The notes beneath the pieces were generated by a model, which was given only the letters and a program-made list of their open reading frames with translations, had not been told where the DNA came from and did not search any database. Positions 27,791-41,008 of a DNA stretch of 64,000 bases are shown piece after piece (positions within the stretch are counted from its first letter, which is position 1; each line of letters begins with the position of its first letter). The position numbers and the translations under genes are program-made. This stretch comes from Albula goreensis (Eukaryota > Chordata > Actinopteri > Albuliformes > Albulidae), in assembly GCA_022829145.1 (NCBI GenBank), contig CM040765.1, positions 13,789,792 to 13,853,791 of the forward strand. Direction: 5' to 3'.

Positions 27791-30700
27791 CACAGGCTAT
27801 ACTGGAATGTATTACCTTTCTGCAAATGCATGGTGAGGTCTACTCAGCTGTGTTCCATCTCTACTCAAGGCTCAGACAGAGAACTCGGAGGCTGTGCTAA
27901 AGTTGGGTTTCAGTGTTCAGGCAAACGGCAAGATATTGTACTGAAAGTAGGAATGTGGTGTTTGGTGAGTAGGCATTTTTTCTTAATGTTTATATGAGTG
28001 GAGTGCTGGGTGAATGTAGATGTTCTGCTGTCTATAGGAATGGAGGTTGTTTGGTTAGCATAGCTTTTGCAGTGATGATTGGAATGCAGAGTGATTGGGG
28101 AGTGCTGTGTGTTGGAATGGAGGTTTTCCAGTGGGTAGAGAGATGCTGCATTGTCTGCTGGAATGAGGGAACTTGGCTGAATAGAGTCATTATCAGAAAT
28201 ACGGACAAATGGCACTGTTCCTCAGGAGCTGTAGAAAACACTTTTCTATGACAGGAAATCTCAGGAAATTGCACCATTTTTTTCTTGGTCATAATTGAAA
28301 TTGTTATTGTGTATTTTTAAATCTTTTTTAAAGATGAGAATGAAATGTCTTTTTTCAGAAGGATCGGTAATGAAGGTTTACAGGAACCTGCAGAGTGTCT
28401 CAGAATTTCCAGTGGCAAACCACGAGTATGACCACAAAAAAGCAAAATGTCTGGTTTGGGGATTTTGTTGTGCTATGTGGTTCCTTTGCTTGTTTCTCCT
28501 GTTTAAACAGCCTCAGATACTGTTTATTTTCACACTTTCTCGGTTTGACCTAAAAGTAGGAGAGAAGCGGGGAGGTCAAGCTCAGCGAGGAGCCTTAGTC
28601 AGCTGACCGGCTGTCAGAGCGCTGCATTCTGCCGCAGCTCCTCTTACTGTGAGGGTGAGGGTGCACACACGCACAGTGCTGGTCTCAGCTGTCATGACTG
28701 TGTCTTCCTCTGCGAACAGCTGGGGGCCCCTAGCCTCGCGTGCCTGGCTATAAGCCCTGCTGGTGAAAGCAGTGCATTTCAGAGCAATGAAACTGCCAGC
28801 GTTTGGGACATAACCAATAAATCCTAACCAATCACATCAGTTTGGTGAAGGTGGGTCCAAGGTGAAGGTAACATCGCAGACGTAAGCTATACTGAGAGCA
28901 GGTGTGTGTGTCATACATCACATGTCTGAGCCAGCCTCTGAGAATATGACGGATGTCTAATGTCCAAGCTGCCTTGTCCCTGGCTTTCCTTTGCCAGCTC
29001 CAGTAAGTGCTGTGCTGTTCCCAGACTGTAAGGCGGGAGTGTCTCAACAACTCGGGAGATCTTACCGTCTGGCTTCCGAGACGACAAACCAAATCGCAGT
29101 GCTGAGCCTCTTCTCTCTGGAGTTTCTGTGAATCCTGGTGGGTCACGTGGTACAAAAGCACAAGGCTGGAAGCGTCTGGCTGGAAAGGGCAGTGAGCGCC
29201 ATAAGGTAGAAGAATGACGTGGAGCAGCTCTCTCCTCTCTGACCACAGTGCCCCACAGGCCTGCACTCCCATTGGCCAAACATTCTGCTCCAAACCATCC
29301 ACTGGCGAGCGTGTGACCTTCATGCATTCACAAACACACCCTCACTCACTCAGCTCATTCCCTCAATCAAACTTATACACTCTCAGTCTCACTTACCCAT
29401 TGATTTCTCTCTCTCTCCCTTTCTTTCTCACAAACACACACACATACCATGCCTGCATTCAGTCATGTTCTTTCTCTGCATACACCTACGTGCTTTACAT
29501 TGTTAGAGATGGGAACCTTCACACTCTGCATTAGTGGTATATCTTGGCTCTGTATCTGCAATGAATTATCTCACTAATTCCTTTGTGGATTTGGTCCCAT
29601 TTGGTGTGAGTGTGTGTGGGTGTGTGTGAGTGTGAGTGTGTGTGTGTGTGCGTGCATGTGCGCGCGCATGCATACGTGTATATGTGGATGTGTAAGCATA
29701 TGTGTAGTTTGTATGTGCAAGTATGCATGTGTATGTGCATGCATATGCATGCATGCATTTGTATATGTGTGTATAAGCAAATGTGGAGTTTGTGTTTGTG
29801 CATATGTGTGTATGCTTGCATGTGTGTGAGATTGTGAAAGCATCACTGCATGTGTGTTTGAGAAAGGGCATACGCACCCAGCTATGTGGCAGTTGATTCT
29901 CTTGTGGGTCTGCAGTTTGAATGTAAAAGAGGATTGATTCATTCATCAGATCATCTCCCACAGGCAGAGACCACATGTGAGTCATGCTGCAGACTCAGCC
30001 ACAGGGATTATTAGAAATTACAGCCTCCTGCAAGCTGGTGAATGAAAAATAATGGAGCATAGATGCAAGTGACAAGGAAGGCAGTTATTTATAGATATGC
30101 TATAGGGAGAACATGCTGGCTCTTCCAGACTGAAAGCTCCTCACAGCGGCGTCCACATCCTGACCCCTACCCCTCTCCTGACTCCTTCTCCATTTACTGC
30201 CCCCTTTCCTCATCTTCCTCCTGATCTCCCTCCTCCTCATAGGTCACTCCTTCCTCTCTCCCACCTGACCTGCAATGGCCCCTGGGTAGTGGTCAGATGA
30301 GTGGGGCCATCGTTAAGAGACAGTCAGTTCACTCAGAGAAGTTGTGAGATTGTGTTCAAGAATTTTAATTTTTTTTTTTACATAAACAGGGTCATGATCA
30401 GTTGTTGTCCACCCTCACCACCTGTCCTACAGTTTCTTTTCTGTTGTCCTCCATTAAAGTCATTTAGCAGATTCCCATATCCCGGACAATTTATAACTTA
30501 TATGAAAGAACGCGGGAGCATCCATTTAAGATCTGAGTTAAGAGCAACAGCAGCACCAGACCTGAGAGAGCAGCTCCCACAATGCTACATTAAAAAGATT
30601 AAAAAGGTCTTACCAAGAAATGGCGAGTGGTTCAGGATCATGTTTTGTATGTGTGAGTGACCCAGTTATTTACGTAATGATAATTTGATCTCAATCCTTT

Positions 30701-33357
30701 GTGTATGCATAATCTTGCATTTTGGCTGCAGCCATAAACTCAACAAACCTTCTTACTCTCCAGAAAAAAAAATAGAGCAGTGCCAATGTTGAGAAAACCA
30801 GAATGCTTTTTGGGTTGACCAGGAGTCTCTGGGAATTTTCCTCTTTCTTCTGACAACAAAAACATCATCATCATTCCAGGAAGTGTTTCAACATCAAAAT
30901 ATATACAATTATTTAATGGCCAAATTTGGCTTTCAGAATGAATAGAGTGTAGACTCACCATCACTAGTTAAAGTACAAGAGGATGGGGCAGAGTCAGGAC
31001 AGGCTGGGGATTATAAGGTAAAAACAAATGTATATCAGTATGTATTGATTATGCAGGGCTATGTCTGGTGCAAATGGGTGTCTGGGTAGTTAACTACTAT
31101 AGCTAGCATGTTTTTCCACTGTAGCATATTGGTGCGAGACTATAGGTCACAGTTCATTAATGATAGCCATCGAGCTATGGTTCAATAAGGGTAACCACAG
31201 CCTGTCAGCAAACACTGCAACAAAAACAGTCACACACAGAACTAGCTAATTAAGCACAATCTCTGGTGCTGAAATTTAAAGCTGACATAATACATTTAAT
31301 TAAAATAGCATGCTAATTTTAGAATGTACAGGAAAGCTTCACTTGTTTTATTAGCTGAGGTTTTGAAGTTATTGTTTTTGTTTGGGCCAGAAATGTTCCA
31401 AAATGAATTTGACCTGAGTTGGGAACCCTATTTTGGGATCATTACGTCCTCCCAGTGTGAGCCGTGCAAAGAATTTCCTAAACCGAGGGCGACCATGCAG
31501 GACATGCAGTGAAGAGGGAAATTATGATGAAGTGCGGAGGGGCTGAAAGTCCATGCACTCAGAGTCCTGCAGTCATCACAGCAGGGCTCTTTCTTAGAAA
31601 AATAACTCCTCCCACCAAGCACAGACACCTCCCAGGGGCAAGTTACATTCTGGTTCACATCTGCTCAGCTGTTGTGGGTCAAAAAGATGGATCTGTCAGA
31701 TGGTGTTTTTTTAGATATTTTTTCTCTATGAAGTGGTGAGAGAGCATTAGGGAGTGGGCAGTGAAACACTCATTGATTGCAGCCCGCTACGCTTCCCCCT
31801 CCTCCCGCCACCCCTCCACCCATTTCCAGTGGCTTACAGAGCATCCATGGTGGCTAAATCTCTGTGGTTGTTTGGTCCATGGTTGAGTGTTGCTTTCCTA
31901 TGTATTCAAATAAAGCAGTAGATGTCAGCGTTAGTCAGATAATTTATTTGAAATACTTTAACCTGTGATTAGTGACCATTGTCCAAGAATATATTGTATA
32001 AGCTATATATTTCATCAATATTCAGTGCTACATTTTTCATTCTTGTTCTTGGATGTTTTCACTAGTACAACCCGCATTTAAAATATTCCAATAGATATTT
32101 GATGTTCTTGTTAGCTATAATTGCAAGATAATGTCAACTGACTGACTGTGGGTAATTGCAGATTACCTCTTCACTGAGCAGTCACAGAAGTGTGCGCATT
32201 TGTCTCTTCCCCCGGTCTGAAAATGATGAAACCTGATTTATGTGGTGCTTTTCATTGTCAGATCTAACAGTGCTTCACAGTGGGATCGGGAAAGCCCACC
32301 TGACCCTACACCACACGCCGTACCGGTTTTGAAAAGGTGAAAGTACTGCACATCCACAAGTGTTTGGAAGCCCTGCAGCTGTGGTGATGAGAGGAACAAG
32401 TGCAACCAGAATGGTCACATGGGCATGTGATCCATATTTCTCTCCTGGCAACCAGCCCCTCCTCCTTTTGAGAGGCTCATTGAAAGTGCATCTGTGTGTA
32501 TGTCTGTCTGTCCAGACTTCTGTTGACAGGCACACTGAGGTTTACATGCCCATGCGCCATATCACGAGGACCTGAAGCATGAGTGCCTGCTACCGCAAAC
32601 TGCACCAAGCTGCATGTCCGTGCAGTGCGTAAAACTCCTGTCAAAGCGAAGTGCATTCAAATCTCTCCCCTTTTTAAAGATTTACGGCTTTTCTCGGGCG
32701 TCTTGTGTCCGGCGGGATTACAGGCCACAGATGGGCCAGAGGCCGGTCAGAGCTGCCTGCAGACGGCTTGTTTGTTTTTGACAGCTTTATTTTGGGATCC
32801 TGCGGAAATGGATTTCTGTATCAGAGCCGTTGATGTTCAGGCTCTCATAGTGGCACATGGCATTTATGAGCTGATTCATATTGCGGCTTGCCAATCAAAG
32901 AGATGAGATAAAGCCTTCAGCTCAGAGGCGTGTCTGCTGTTTTATTCTTATGTATTTGTGTATTTATTTATGAATTCTCCAGATGTGCAGGAATGCATTT
33001 CGCCACTCCTTAATGTGAGTGTTATTTTGAGGCTCATCTGCTGAGGCTCTGGGGACCAACAGAGCGGGTGATGACGTACAGCACGTGCTAAGGTCACATG
33101 CCTGCTTTCCAAAGGAGAAAGTGTGCTGTTTCCACAGCATTCTCATTGGTGTGAGAATGAAATTCCTGAACACTTCAATGCTCTGCTCGCCCTGGGACAC
33201 CTGCTGGTTGCACCCTGACACTGCAGCCTGCCATTACAGCGATCTTCTCTGAACATCAATGTTTTAATCTGCAGCCATGGTCTGGAATTGTCTGGTAGTG
33301 TGTTTGTGTGTGTGTGTGTTTCTCTTTCTGTTTACTTGTCTATGTGTGTATGTGTAT

Positions 33358-33362
<5 letters not shown>

Positions 33363-33400
<38 letters not shown>
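33363..33400. repeat. (TG)19 microsatellite
   Basis: Pure TG, preceded by about 60 bp of degenerate TG. Confidence 0.97.
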
Positions 33401-33401
<1 letters not shown>

Positions 33402-34194
33402 ATATTATCCCAACTTTATACATTGAAATGTAAAGCTGAATAGCTGATATAAGGTGTCATGCAGCACTTGGCTGGGGGGGGGGGTTGTGAACTTGCCGAT
33501 ACTGCGTGCTAATGTGTGCGTGTGCACCACCAGATGGGCACTGTTGTCAAGGTTACAGTCACAAGGTTTGTGACGTCATACTCTTCTCCAGGGGTCTGTG
33601 CTAGGAAGGAGCAAGACCCTGCCAGTGGCTGTGTGAAATGACATGGGCTGGGCTGGGCCCAGGCTGAAACTGGAGCCCTGCTTCACAAACACCCTGCCCC
33701 TCACATGTATGAGGCAGCAGGGTGACCCTCACACGTACATGTCATGTGATAAGGGCTTGGTTTTACAGGGCAATGCTGAAAAGGGACTGGGGGGGCAGGG
33801 GGTGGGGTCAGTGGTGAGGAGATGTGTGGTTCTGTGCACTCTGAATTGGCTTGATGCTTTTGGGGTCGATTTACGGTACTTTAAGGGTGTCCTAGTAACT
33901 CTCTCATTTTGTCTTTATTCACTTACTGTCAAGGGAACCACAGTTTGGCAATTTAACACACACCTGCAGATGATCGATCTCAACACCTTTAATGACAATC
34001 TCTCAGAAGGCTCCACAAACAGAACCTAAAGGATTACACAGGCTTACAGGGTGCCGAAACTCAGTGCTGTTTATCGGCTAAAATCCATGATGCAAGGTCT
34101 GTTTTCTAACTTGCTCAGTCAGTTTTCACCAGTTTGGTCTGTCCAGGTGTTTCTACTGGACTCATAGTCTTCCATGTCCACACTGTGCTCCCTT

Positions 34195-34455
34195 TAATTT
34201 GGTAATATCCTTCCCCTTTGAGAGTTGGTATCACCATTTACAGTTTAGTCATACCTTTCCAGTGTGCTAGAAATGGCCTTACTTGTTATGAGCTGGTAAT
34301 AGCATTTCCCTTTTAATAGATGGCAGTGGACTTTCCTCAGTATAAGTACTGGTAATAGCCTCTCCCTTAAAGAGCTGATAATATTCCTCCCCTTTAAGAG
34401 CTGTGGTCGTTCTTTTTTCCCTGTAAGAGCTGGTAATGGGTTTTCCCTTGCGTCT
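34195..34455. repeat. degenerate minisatellite, about 28-30-bp unit
   Basis: Repeated 'gagctggtaatagc' followed by 'cttcccctttaa' type blocks, about eight diverged copies. It opens an 81-codon minus-strand frame that is not a gene. Confidence 0.75.
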
Positions 34456-35181
34456 GGCTTGCTGGGTCCCTCTGAAGGGTGTCTTTCCACAGCTTCTGCA
34501 GGATGGTGTTTGCGTGCTGCTGCACTAATTGTATTTATAGATAGATGAGTGGCGTGAAAGAGGCCCTAATTGGGGCGGTCGGGGGAAGGGGAGGGGGCGG
34601 GGTGGCTGACGGAGGAGGCTGTGCTTCTGGGTGTGACTGCAGAGCTGAACAGACAGGACTGAGCCTCCCGTGCCAGAGAAGCAGGTTGTTAAATGGGGCC
34701 AGGCAGGACCACTGAACTGGGATTGCCATGCTGAAGTTTAGCACCACCCACTCCTCAAGGTTGGCAGGTGTGAGTTTAGCGAGTGTCTCCTTTCACAGAG
34801 CAGTTAGTATGTGCACCTCTCTCTGCAGATTGTTTTTGTGACAGCAGTAGTTTCTCTCCTTTTCCTCCCTCTCTCGCTTTACACTCATACCACATACTGC
34901 CGGAAGGTCAGTCTGTCCGTGTGTGTCCATAAGACTGTAATTCTTCTGCTTATCAGGAATGTGTCTGGCCCCGTTAATCACGTCTCTGTCTCAGTTGGTG
35001 TTCTCTTTGCAGTTTAGCTGTAAACAAGAGGAGGCGCTTGCTTGGCTGCACCGTGTCTCATTCACTTTTCCCTAGACTGAACTTCCAGAAGGTTCATTTG
35101 TCAGAAGACAGATGTTATGGTTCTTTCCACTTGGTTTTGAGCGCACTGATTGGCCATTTAATAAAACAGTGACTAGATACT

Positions 35182-35363
35182 GGGGCAGCATTGTGGGACA
35201 GTGGTTAGTGGAGTGCACTGGCAAGAGGCAGATTGTGGATTTGAGTCTCAGATGTGCCACTGGTGCGGGGAGGAACTTAATCCAGATAAAGTGTGTATCT
35301 GATAATGTAAACTTTGGTCAGATAAAGCTGTCCTTTATAATGGCATCTGCTAAGCCTGTAAAC
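35182..35363 (+). mobile_element. tRNA-derived SINE, diverged
   Basis: It begins ggggcagcattgtgggacag, has a B-box-like gatttgagtctc and ends with a diverged tail (ataatggcatctgctaag). It sits 92 bp upstream of the WW exon. Confidence 0.7.
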
Positions 35364-35414
35364 AATGGAGTTAGATGGCACTAGTCTAAGAACTGTAAGC
35401 TGTGTATTGTCTAA

Positions 35415-35440
35415 TCTCTCTCTCTCTCTCTCTCTCTCTC
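35415..35440 (+). repeat. (TC)n tract in a splice acceptor
   Basis: About 26 bp of TC dinucleotides ending 15 nt before the exon at 35,456. It serves as the polypyrimidine tract of that acceptor. Confidence 0.95.
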
Positions 35441-35455
35441 TTTTCTTCATTCCAG

Positions 35456-35539
35456 TCACAATGAACGGAAGGTGACCTGTAAGCACCCTATCTCAGGTTT
35501 ACCCTCGCAAGACACCTGCATCTTCATCCTCAGTGAACA
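35456..35539 (+). CDS. plekha5: plekha5 exon: C-terminal half of second WW domain
   Basis: 84 nt, entered in phase 2 and left in phase 2. It encodes HNERKVTCKHPISG, then LPSQDTCIFILSEQ. The first part is the last strand of a WW domain (the HN...T..HP pattern; here the usual second Trp position is Cys-Lys, as in PLEKHA5 WW2). The acceptor is a long (TC)n tract ending in ttccag; the donor is gtgagt. The preceding exon should end in ...YYIN with two bases of the shared codon; I could not find it. A reading that started inside this exon has no in-frame Met, so it must be spliced to upstream coding sequence or be part of a 5' UTR. Confidence 0.9.
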
Positions 35540-38500
35540 GTGAGTTATCCTCAAATTCAGATAATCTTTACTGACCAAACATCAGCATGTAATGCCAAAG
35601 CATAATGTTTAGAACACTGTCTGACTGGAGACAGACAATAATACTAATAATCAACAATAATACCACGCACAAAATGTTTTTTTAAATGTGTTTGAAGTGT
35701 CCTCTTGACATATTTCTTTGCGGAGCTGGCAGACAATTCCAGTAGTGTTTAGCTGTAAAATTAAAGGGCTTTAATAAGGCCAGTAGCACTGAATATCTTT
35801 GAGTAATGCTCAATGTAAAGTGTTATTTTGTGACGACTGAGGCACCGTGATGCTTAAAGGTAATTACTGTGATCCCTGCTGTTTTGTATAGGCGAGTGAG
35901 TAAGATGGTTTTTATCATAAAATGTTCTGAGTACTGTTATCTTTACATCTGGATAATGGACTAGGCTCCCATCCGGGGGGCATGATGTCTTATATCAGCC
36001 TCTTTAGAGAGTATGAAAAGACTACTGCATTTTTTCAGGATTACTTACACTGAGTCTTTACCATCCCCTCTTACAACTATGAAGGCAAGGCATTCTTCAT
36101 GTAGTGCTATATACAATTAGAGTTGATATATATAGAGTTGTGATATATAGATTGAATGAAAAACTTAATCCTGTTTTCATTAAAACACTTTTCCCCCATT
36201 TGCTGTCTGTTCTGGAATACCAAGGAAGAACACACGTGCTGTTGCCCTGGCAACCAAACAGGCCCTCTGGGTAGCATGCTACTGTCAGTTAAAATATTGT
36301 AGCACATTTTTGTATTTTACAATGCACATACAGAGCACAAGACACAGTCCGAAAGAATGTAAGACATCATTCGAATGGATCAGGTTTCTTTACTTTTCCT
36401 GCTTTAGTTTTGTGATCTTACCAAGATGTTGAGAAATTTGTATTTGCGCAGGAAGTAACCTCACCTGATATTGAAACCTCACCTCATATGGCAAGTACCT
36501 GATCAAAAAAGAAAGACATGTGCAGGATTCAGCACTGCAACAGCTCGCCTTTGTGGTATAACATAAAATTCCCTGAAGGAAAAAATCTGTTAGTTCTTTT
36601 GAATTGCATCCTTAGACCTACCTCCTGTGAATTGATCTGATTAGTGAAATAAAGTTGTGAATGTCTTCAAAGCAGGCACTTTTTGAACTACTTTTGCCAA
36701 GCTTGTAGTGGATTGGTATAAGTCTGGCAGCAAACAAGCCTTACACAGTTACATATATAATCATATTCACAAAATGGGGGAAAAGTATGATATATTTTTT
36801 TAATGAAATGTTTATGTAGAGCCGTCATTCCCCAGGGAACGCAAAGGGGTATTATGTAAAACAGTGACGCTCTCCTGGGGACTGTGAGAGCAGCTGCAGA
36901 AGGAGCCATATAGCGCTGTGAAGTACAGTATGTGATCCTCCTTCAGAAGACAGATGAGCTCAAGTGCTAATCCTTGCTTTTTAAAATAAATCTGTCAGGA
37001 AGGCCGCAAGGCCAGTCATGTGGGGGTAAGGGGACGGGGACGGGGGGTGGCATATGTAGGTACTTATGAAAAAATATTGTGGATGTAATTTAGAAATGTT
37101 GTCAGTAATCTGTTAGCCTGACTTTTCGGGCTTATACCTATAGGCTTGACAAGATACAGCCTCAGCTTTTGGCGTAACGTGAGCTCAACCTCAAGGATAT
37201 GTAATAACCCAGTGCACAGCTACTGCTCCAGAATAATCACATCTTGTGTACACAGGACTCCGATTTGCACCTCCTCAGAGCCCGAAAATTGTCTGATGGT
37301 TCATCTGGCACCAATGAAATTGCAGGCAGACTGTGCCAAAGGATAAGTGCATGTTTTCCAGACTCTTCATCAGAGATTATCTGGAGTTGGGAATATTTAA
37401 TCTGTTGTAAAGTTATTGTTGTCTAAAGGGTTAAAGTATTGTATTCTTTATCTCATTACGTTCTGTCTCCCTTTTGTCACTGTTCCTCCCACTCTCCTCT
37501 CAGTCAAGAGCTTCCTGTCTGCAGGACAGTTGAGTGTGCCACAGTGAAAGGAAAATCGATTCAGTAGTTGACGTGGGTGAGCTTTGGGATACCTCAGAAG
37601 TGTGCAAGAATGCAATCATGGACGAGAGCTTAGCACAGCTGAGAAGATACTTATCCACTAGTATTGTACCCAGGATCTAAACAATAATGTCCAATTCTGT
37701 ATCCAGTATGTATTCAATAGTGCTGGTTCTGATTTCAGGATGTAACAAATAGGTTCCATGTTATAAATAGCTTTTATTCAGTTGTTTCCTCTAGTGCCCA
37801 TTGTCACTGCACAGTGACTCCCATGCTGTGTTCAGTATCTATCCAGCAATGCCTGCATGCCTCCAGCTCACATCTGTGAAAGTCAGCTTTTGGGCTGATG
37901 TGCTGGGTGACATCACACATTTCAGTGGTCAGTGTGTGCTCTAGTCTGCGTCTCCCAAGCGAATGTCTGAGGCTGAAGCAATCTGCAGTGTGATACAATG
38001 CATTCAGGTTCGGGGGAAAAACAGGGACAGACACCTTTTGTATTTTTTGGGTTTGTTTGGGGCCAGATATTTAGTACACAGAGCAGGATTATATGAAAAC
38101 TGAGGGGAAAAACTAAGCCATGCGGCTCTGAAATTGGCTCTTGAAATTGTCACATTGGGCTCTATTTTAATGGTACAAACACATGGCACTACAATGAGAA
38201 TAAGAATATTACCTAAAGTAATTGCTGCCTTGCTCCTCAATTTTGGTCCTCAAAACTAGTATGTGGTGTCAGTTTGGCAGTGGTAGAATGTGACTGTATC
38301 ATAGCCACAGCTGTTACACACCAAACAAAACAATAATTATGTATAATATAACATTTTTATGTTATTGAGGCACAAGTTTCAACTGTAAAAATAGATCTCA
38401 TTATGTTTTATGTGTCTTTAATTTTCATTTGTGTGCATATCTGCCCCTCAGATAATACTGTTTAAGAAATAAATGTTTTGAAGGCATTCACCACAGTCCA

Positions 38501-38873
38501 GTCAAACATTTACCATAAAGCAGTTCCTCTGGTTTCCACCGGAAAGATCCACACACAAATTTTCTATGCTTTCACTAGCAGCATCTGCAATAATGCGCAC
38601 CCATTTACAGCAGAACAGATATGGGGATAGAGACATTTTTATCCATTATGAGTTTCTTGGTAGACAACAAAGGCAATTTCATCTTCAATTACTGCCCATG
38701 AAGAAAAAATTCCCTCCCCCAGACTCACTCATTTCCTGATGATAGACTCATCTTTTCTCTCACTTCTTCTCTCACAGTTTGAGTTTCGGCCCTGCCACTC
38801 ACAATTGTCGAAATGTTGTTGATTGTCGATGCATTACAGAATTATGTTACCATATTCTGCAGCGGTGTTCTTC

Positions 38874-38899
38874 TTTTTTTTTTTTTTTTTTTTTTTTTT
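38874..38899. repeat. poly-T run (26)
   Basis: 26 consecutive T. It could be the A-tail of a minus-strand retroposed copy, but I see no recognisable body next to it. Confidence 0.93.
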
Positions 38900-39143
38900 G
38901 TAGTTCCTTTTTTCTGGAGTGCACAGATAAATTGGTGGTGGGGGGAATTAGCTCAGGGCGGAAATGAAAGAGAATGTTGGAGTGCTGGGACTGCAGGGGG
39001 TAAATGTGGATTTATGGGGCGATGGATGGCGGGGCCTCTCATGGTAACGAGGTTACCCACCCTGCAGTGCCAGCTCATTTCCTGCCTGTGGCCCTCGCTG
39101 CAGGATTAATGCCCTCCCTCTCCCTGCACCCTCTGCCCCTCAG

Positions 39144-39219
39144 CCCTCCTCCAGAATTACACCCCCAAACCTTCACCTCATCCCTCCTCCAGAATTACAC
39201 CCCCAAACCTTCACCTCAT
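39144..39219. repeat. 38-bp tandem duplication
   Basis: Two identical adjacent copies beginning ccctcctccagaattacacc, with a partial third start. Confidence 0.92.
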
Positions 39220-39889
39220 CCCTCCCTCCTCCAGTCAGGCGAATGTCACTTACTGTACAGAGAGAAGAAAGTGCCTTTCAGGCTGAACTTCTGCCGTTCG
39301 CCTGCAGTCAGGGATGGGTATGTTTAGAAACATTTTATTATCTGAACTGACTAATAGATTTCCATAAAAACCTCCTGCTGGACTAACAATAAACTTCAAC
39401 AAATTTCCCTGTGTTAGAGTGTAAGTTTAATTGTTTGAAGAATAAACACAGCTATGGTTGGAAATTATTATTTCAGTCTGAATCGAAGGATAGCAATCCT
39501 CTTGTGGGCCTCACAGGCACTGAATGAAACTAAGATTTTCAACAGAAAGCTCATGCTCCCTTTGGCCCCGCCCAGTATAGGCTATTCTCAAAGAAAGTTT
39601 AATTTACTCTGGTTATTTATCAAGCAGTTCCTTCACACATCCAAAAAGAAAATAGTTTTTCATGACCCCCCATCTTTTCTCCGAAAATCCAATTCCCAAT
39701 TCCCAATGTTCTCAGGTTGAATTCTTTGCAACAAAATCTGCAGTCAATTAAGAAAAGTACAGACAATATCATGTTATGAGAACAGGCACTACACAAGTTG
39801 AGCTTGTCCCAGCATGAGACCCAACAAGGTATCTCATATGCAGCAGTCACTGAAAGAATTGTCATAAATTCTCAGTCATTGTTAGCGCT

Positions 39890-39985
39890 GTTATGGTTTA
39901 TATTGGGTACCAGATGGGTGTTGGGCCCATCCGCACTCTGGAACAGTGCCCTACCACATGAGCCACCCAGCAGCCCCCAGAAAAA
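39890..39985 (-). mobile_element. possible SINE head fragment, minus strand
   Basis: 'cagtgccctaccacatgagc' followed by cacccagcagccccc resembles the reverse complement of a tRNA-like SINE head. Weak. Confidence 0.35.
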
Positions 39986-40497
39986 CTGTCTTTGAATTGA
40001 GTTCCCAAGGTTGATGTTTTTCGGTTTTTGGAGTGGGTTAATTGCAGAGAGAATCATTTTTTCAGTGGGGAAAGAAAGCTTGAGTCACTCTATCCGTGGT
40101 GACGTGCGGCGTCACCTCTGAGGGCTCGGTTTCCCTGCTGCGATGATGATGAAATTAGTCAGAAAATTAGAGTAATTTCAGGAAGTCCTCCTCTATAGCA
40201 CATCTGTGCGCTCTCAAAGCCTCGCTGCCAGGTGGAGGGCTGGAGGCTCTCCAGGCGCAGATGAATTCGGTCTGATTATTGGTCTCTTACACCCTCTCAA
40301 ACGCTCAATATATTCTATGGTGGAGGGTTCGGAAGTTGGAGGATGTTGTATGTGGATGTCAGTGGCTGACTAAGGTGTAACAATGCTCTTTTTTTCTCAC
40401 ATGCGTTTTCGAAGGGGATATACTGCATGTAAATATGTAAATATAAGGCAGGCGTCCAAATGATATCCTATGCCAGGGGTTGCCACGGGATGCTGTG

Positions 40498-40633
40498 TCT
40501 GCAGGTATTTGTTCCATCCAAGTCCTGCTCCAGCAGATTGTACTGATTCATGAATCTCCTCAGTTTGGAAGGAGAGCTGATTCATGAAATAAAGTGGTGC
40601 AGTTAATAGTTGGTTGGACTGAATACCTGCAGA
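40498..40633. mobile_element. short palindromic (MITE-like) element
   Basis: 24-bp terminal inverted repeats, left at 40,498-40,521 starting tctgcaggtatt and right at 40,610-40,633, match at 20 of 24 positions. The interior contains two ttcatgaa palindromes in mirror positions. Total about 136 bp with no coding capacity. Confidence 0.65.
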
Positions 40634-40699
40634 TTCTATGATACTTGGAATGAGGAGTTTAGTATATTGATTCTACGCTATACTGCTTTTCCTCTACAT

Positions 40700-40790
40700 T
40701 TCCTTTACATTTAATTATGTTACATTACAGTGTTCTAGCAGATCCTTTTATGCAGAGTGATTTTCACTGTAGTACATTCACCTGATTGAT
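40700..40790 (-). mobile_element. SINE tail fragment, minus strand
   Basis: 'tttacattt...gttctagcagatccttttat' then 'gcagagtgattttcac' is the tail of the common SINE read backwards. Confidence 0.55.
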
Positions 40791-41008
40791 ATGAGCGGTA
40801 GTGAAGAACATAGCTAACAACATTCCCAGAACAGTGAGTATAGGCAGCAGCGTAAACGCAGGCTAACTATTCTCATATGCGTTGCGTGCATGGCAACTGA
40901 ACCCATTGTTGTCATGGCAACCTGTGACCCTGAATCCAGTGGAAAAGCTTTATGTCCATTGACTGATTCGCAGTCCACCTGTATCACAGCCCAACACAGT
41001 ATGCCTCT

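Noticed and set aside
32225-32480. Minus-strand copy of the repeat seen at 57.4 kb
   Set aside because: Some words fit (gtggtgcttttcattg and acagtgcttcacagtggg), but the rest is too diverged for me to support an element.
33190-33235. WLHP-coding stretch as a candidate for the missing WW exon
   Set aside because: Only four residues match, the flanks do not fit the WW domain, and no suitable splice sites frame it. A similar chance match near 24,150 was rejected for the same reason.
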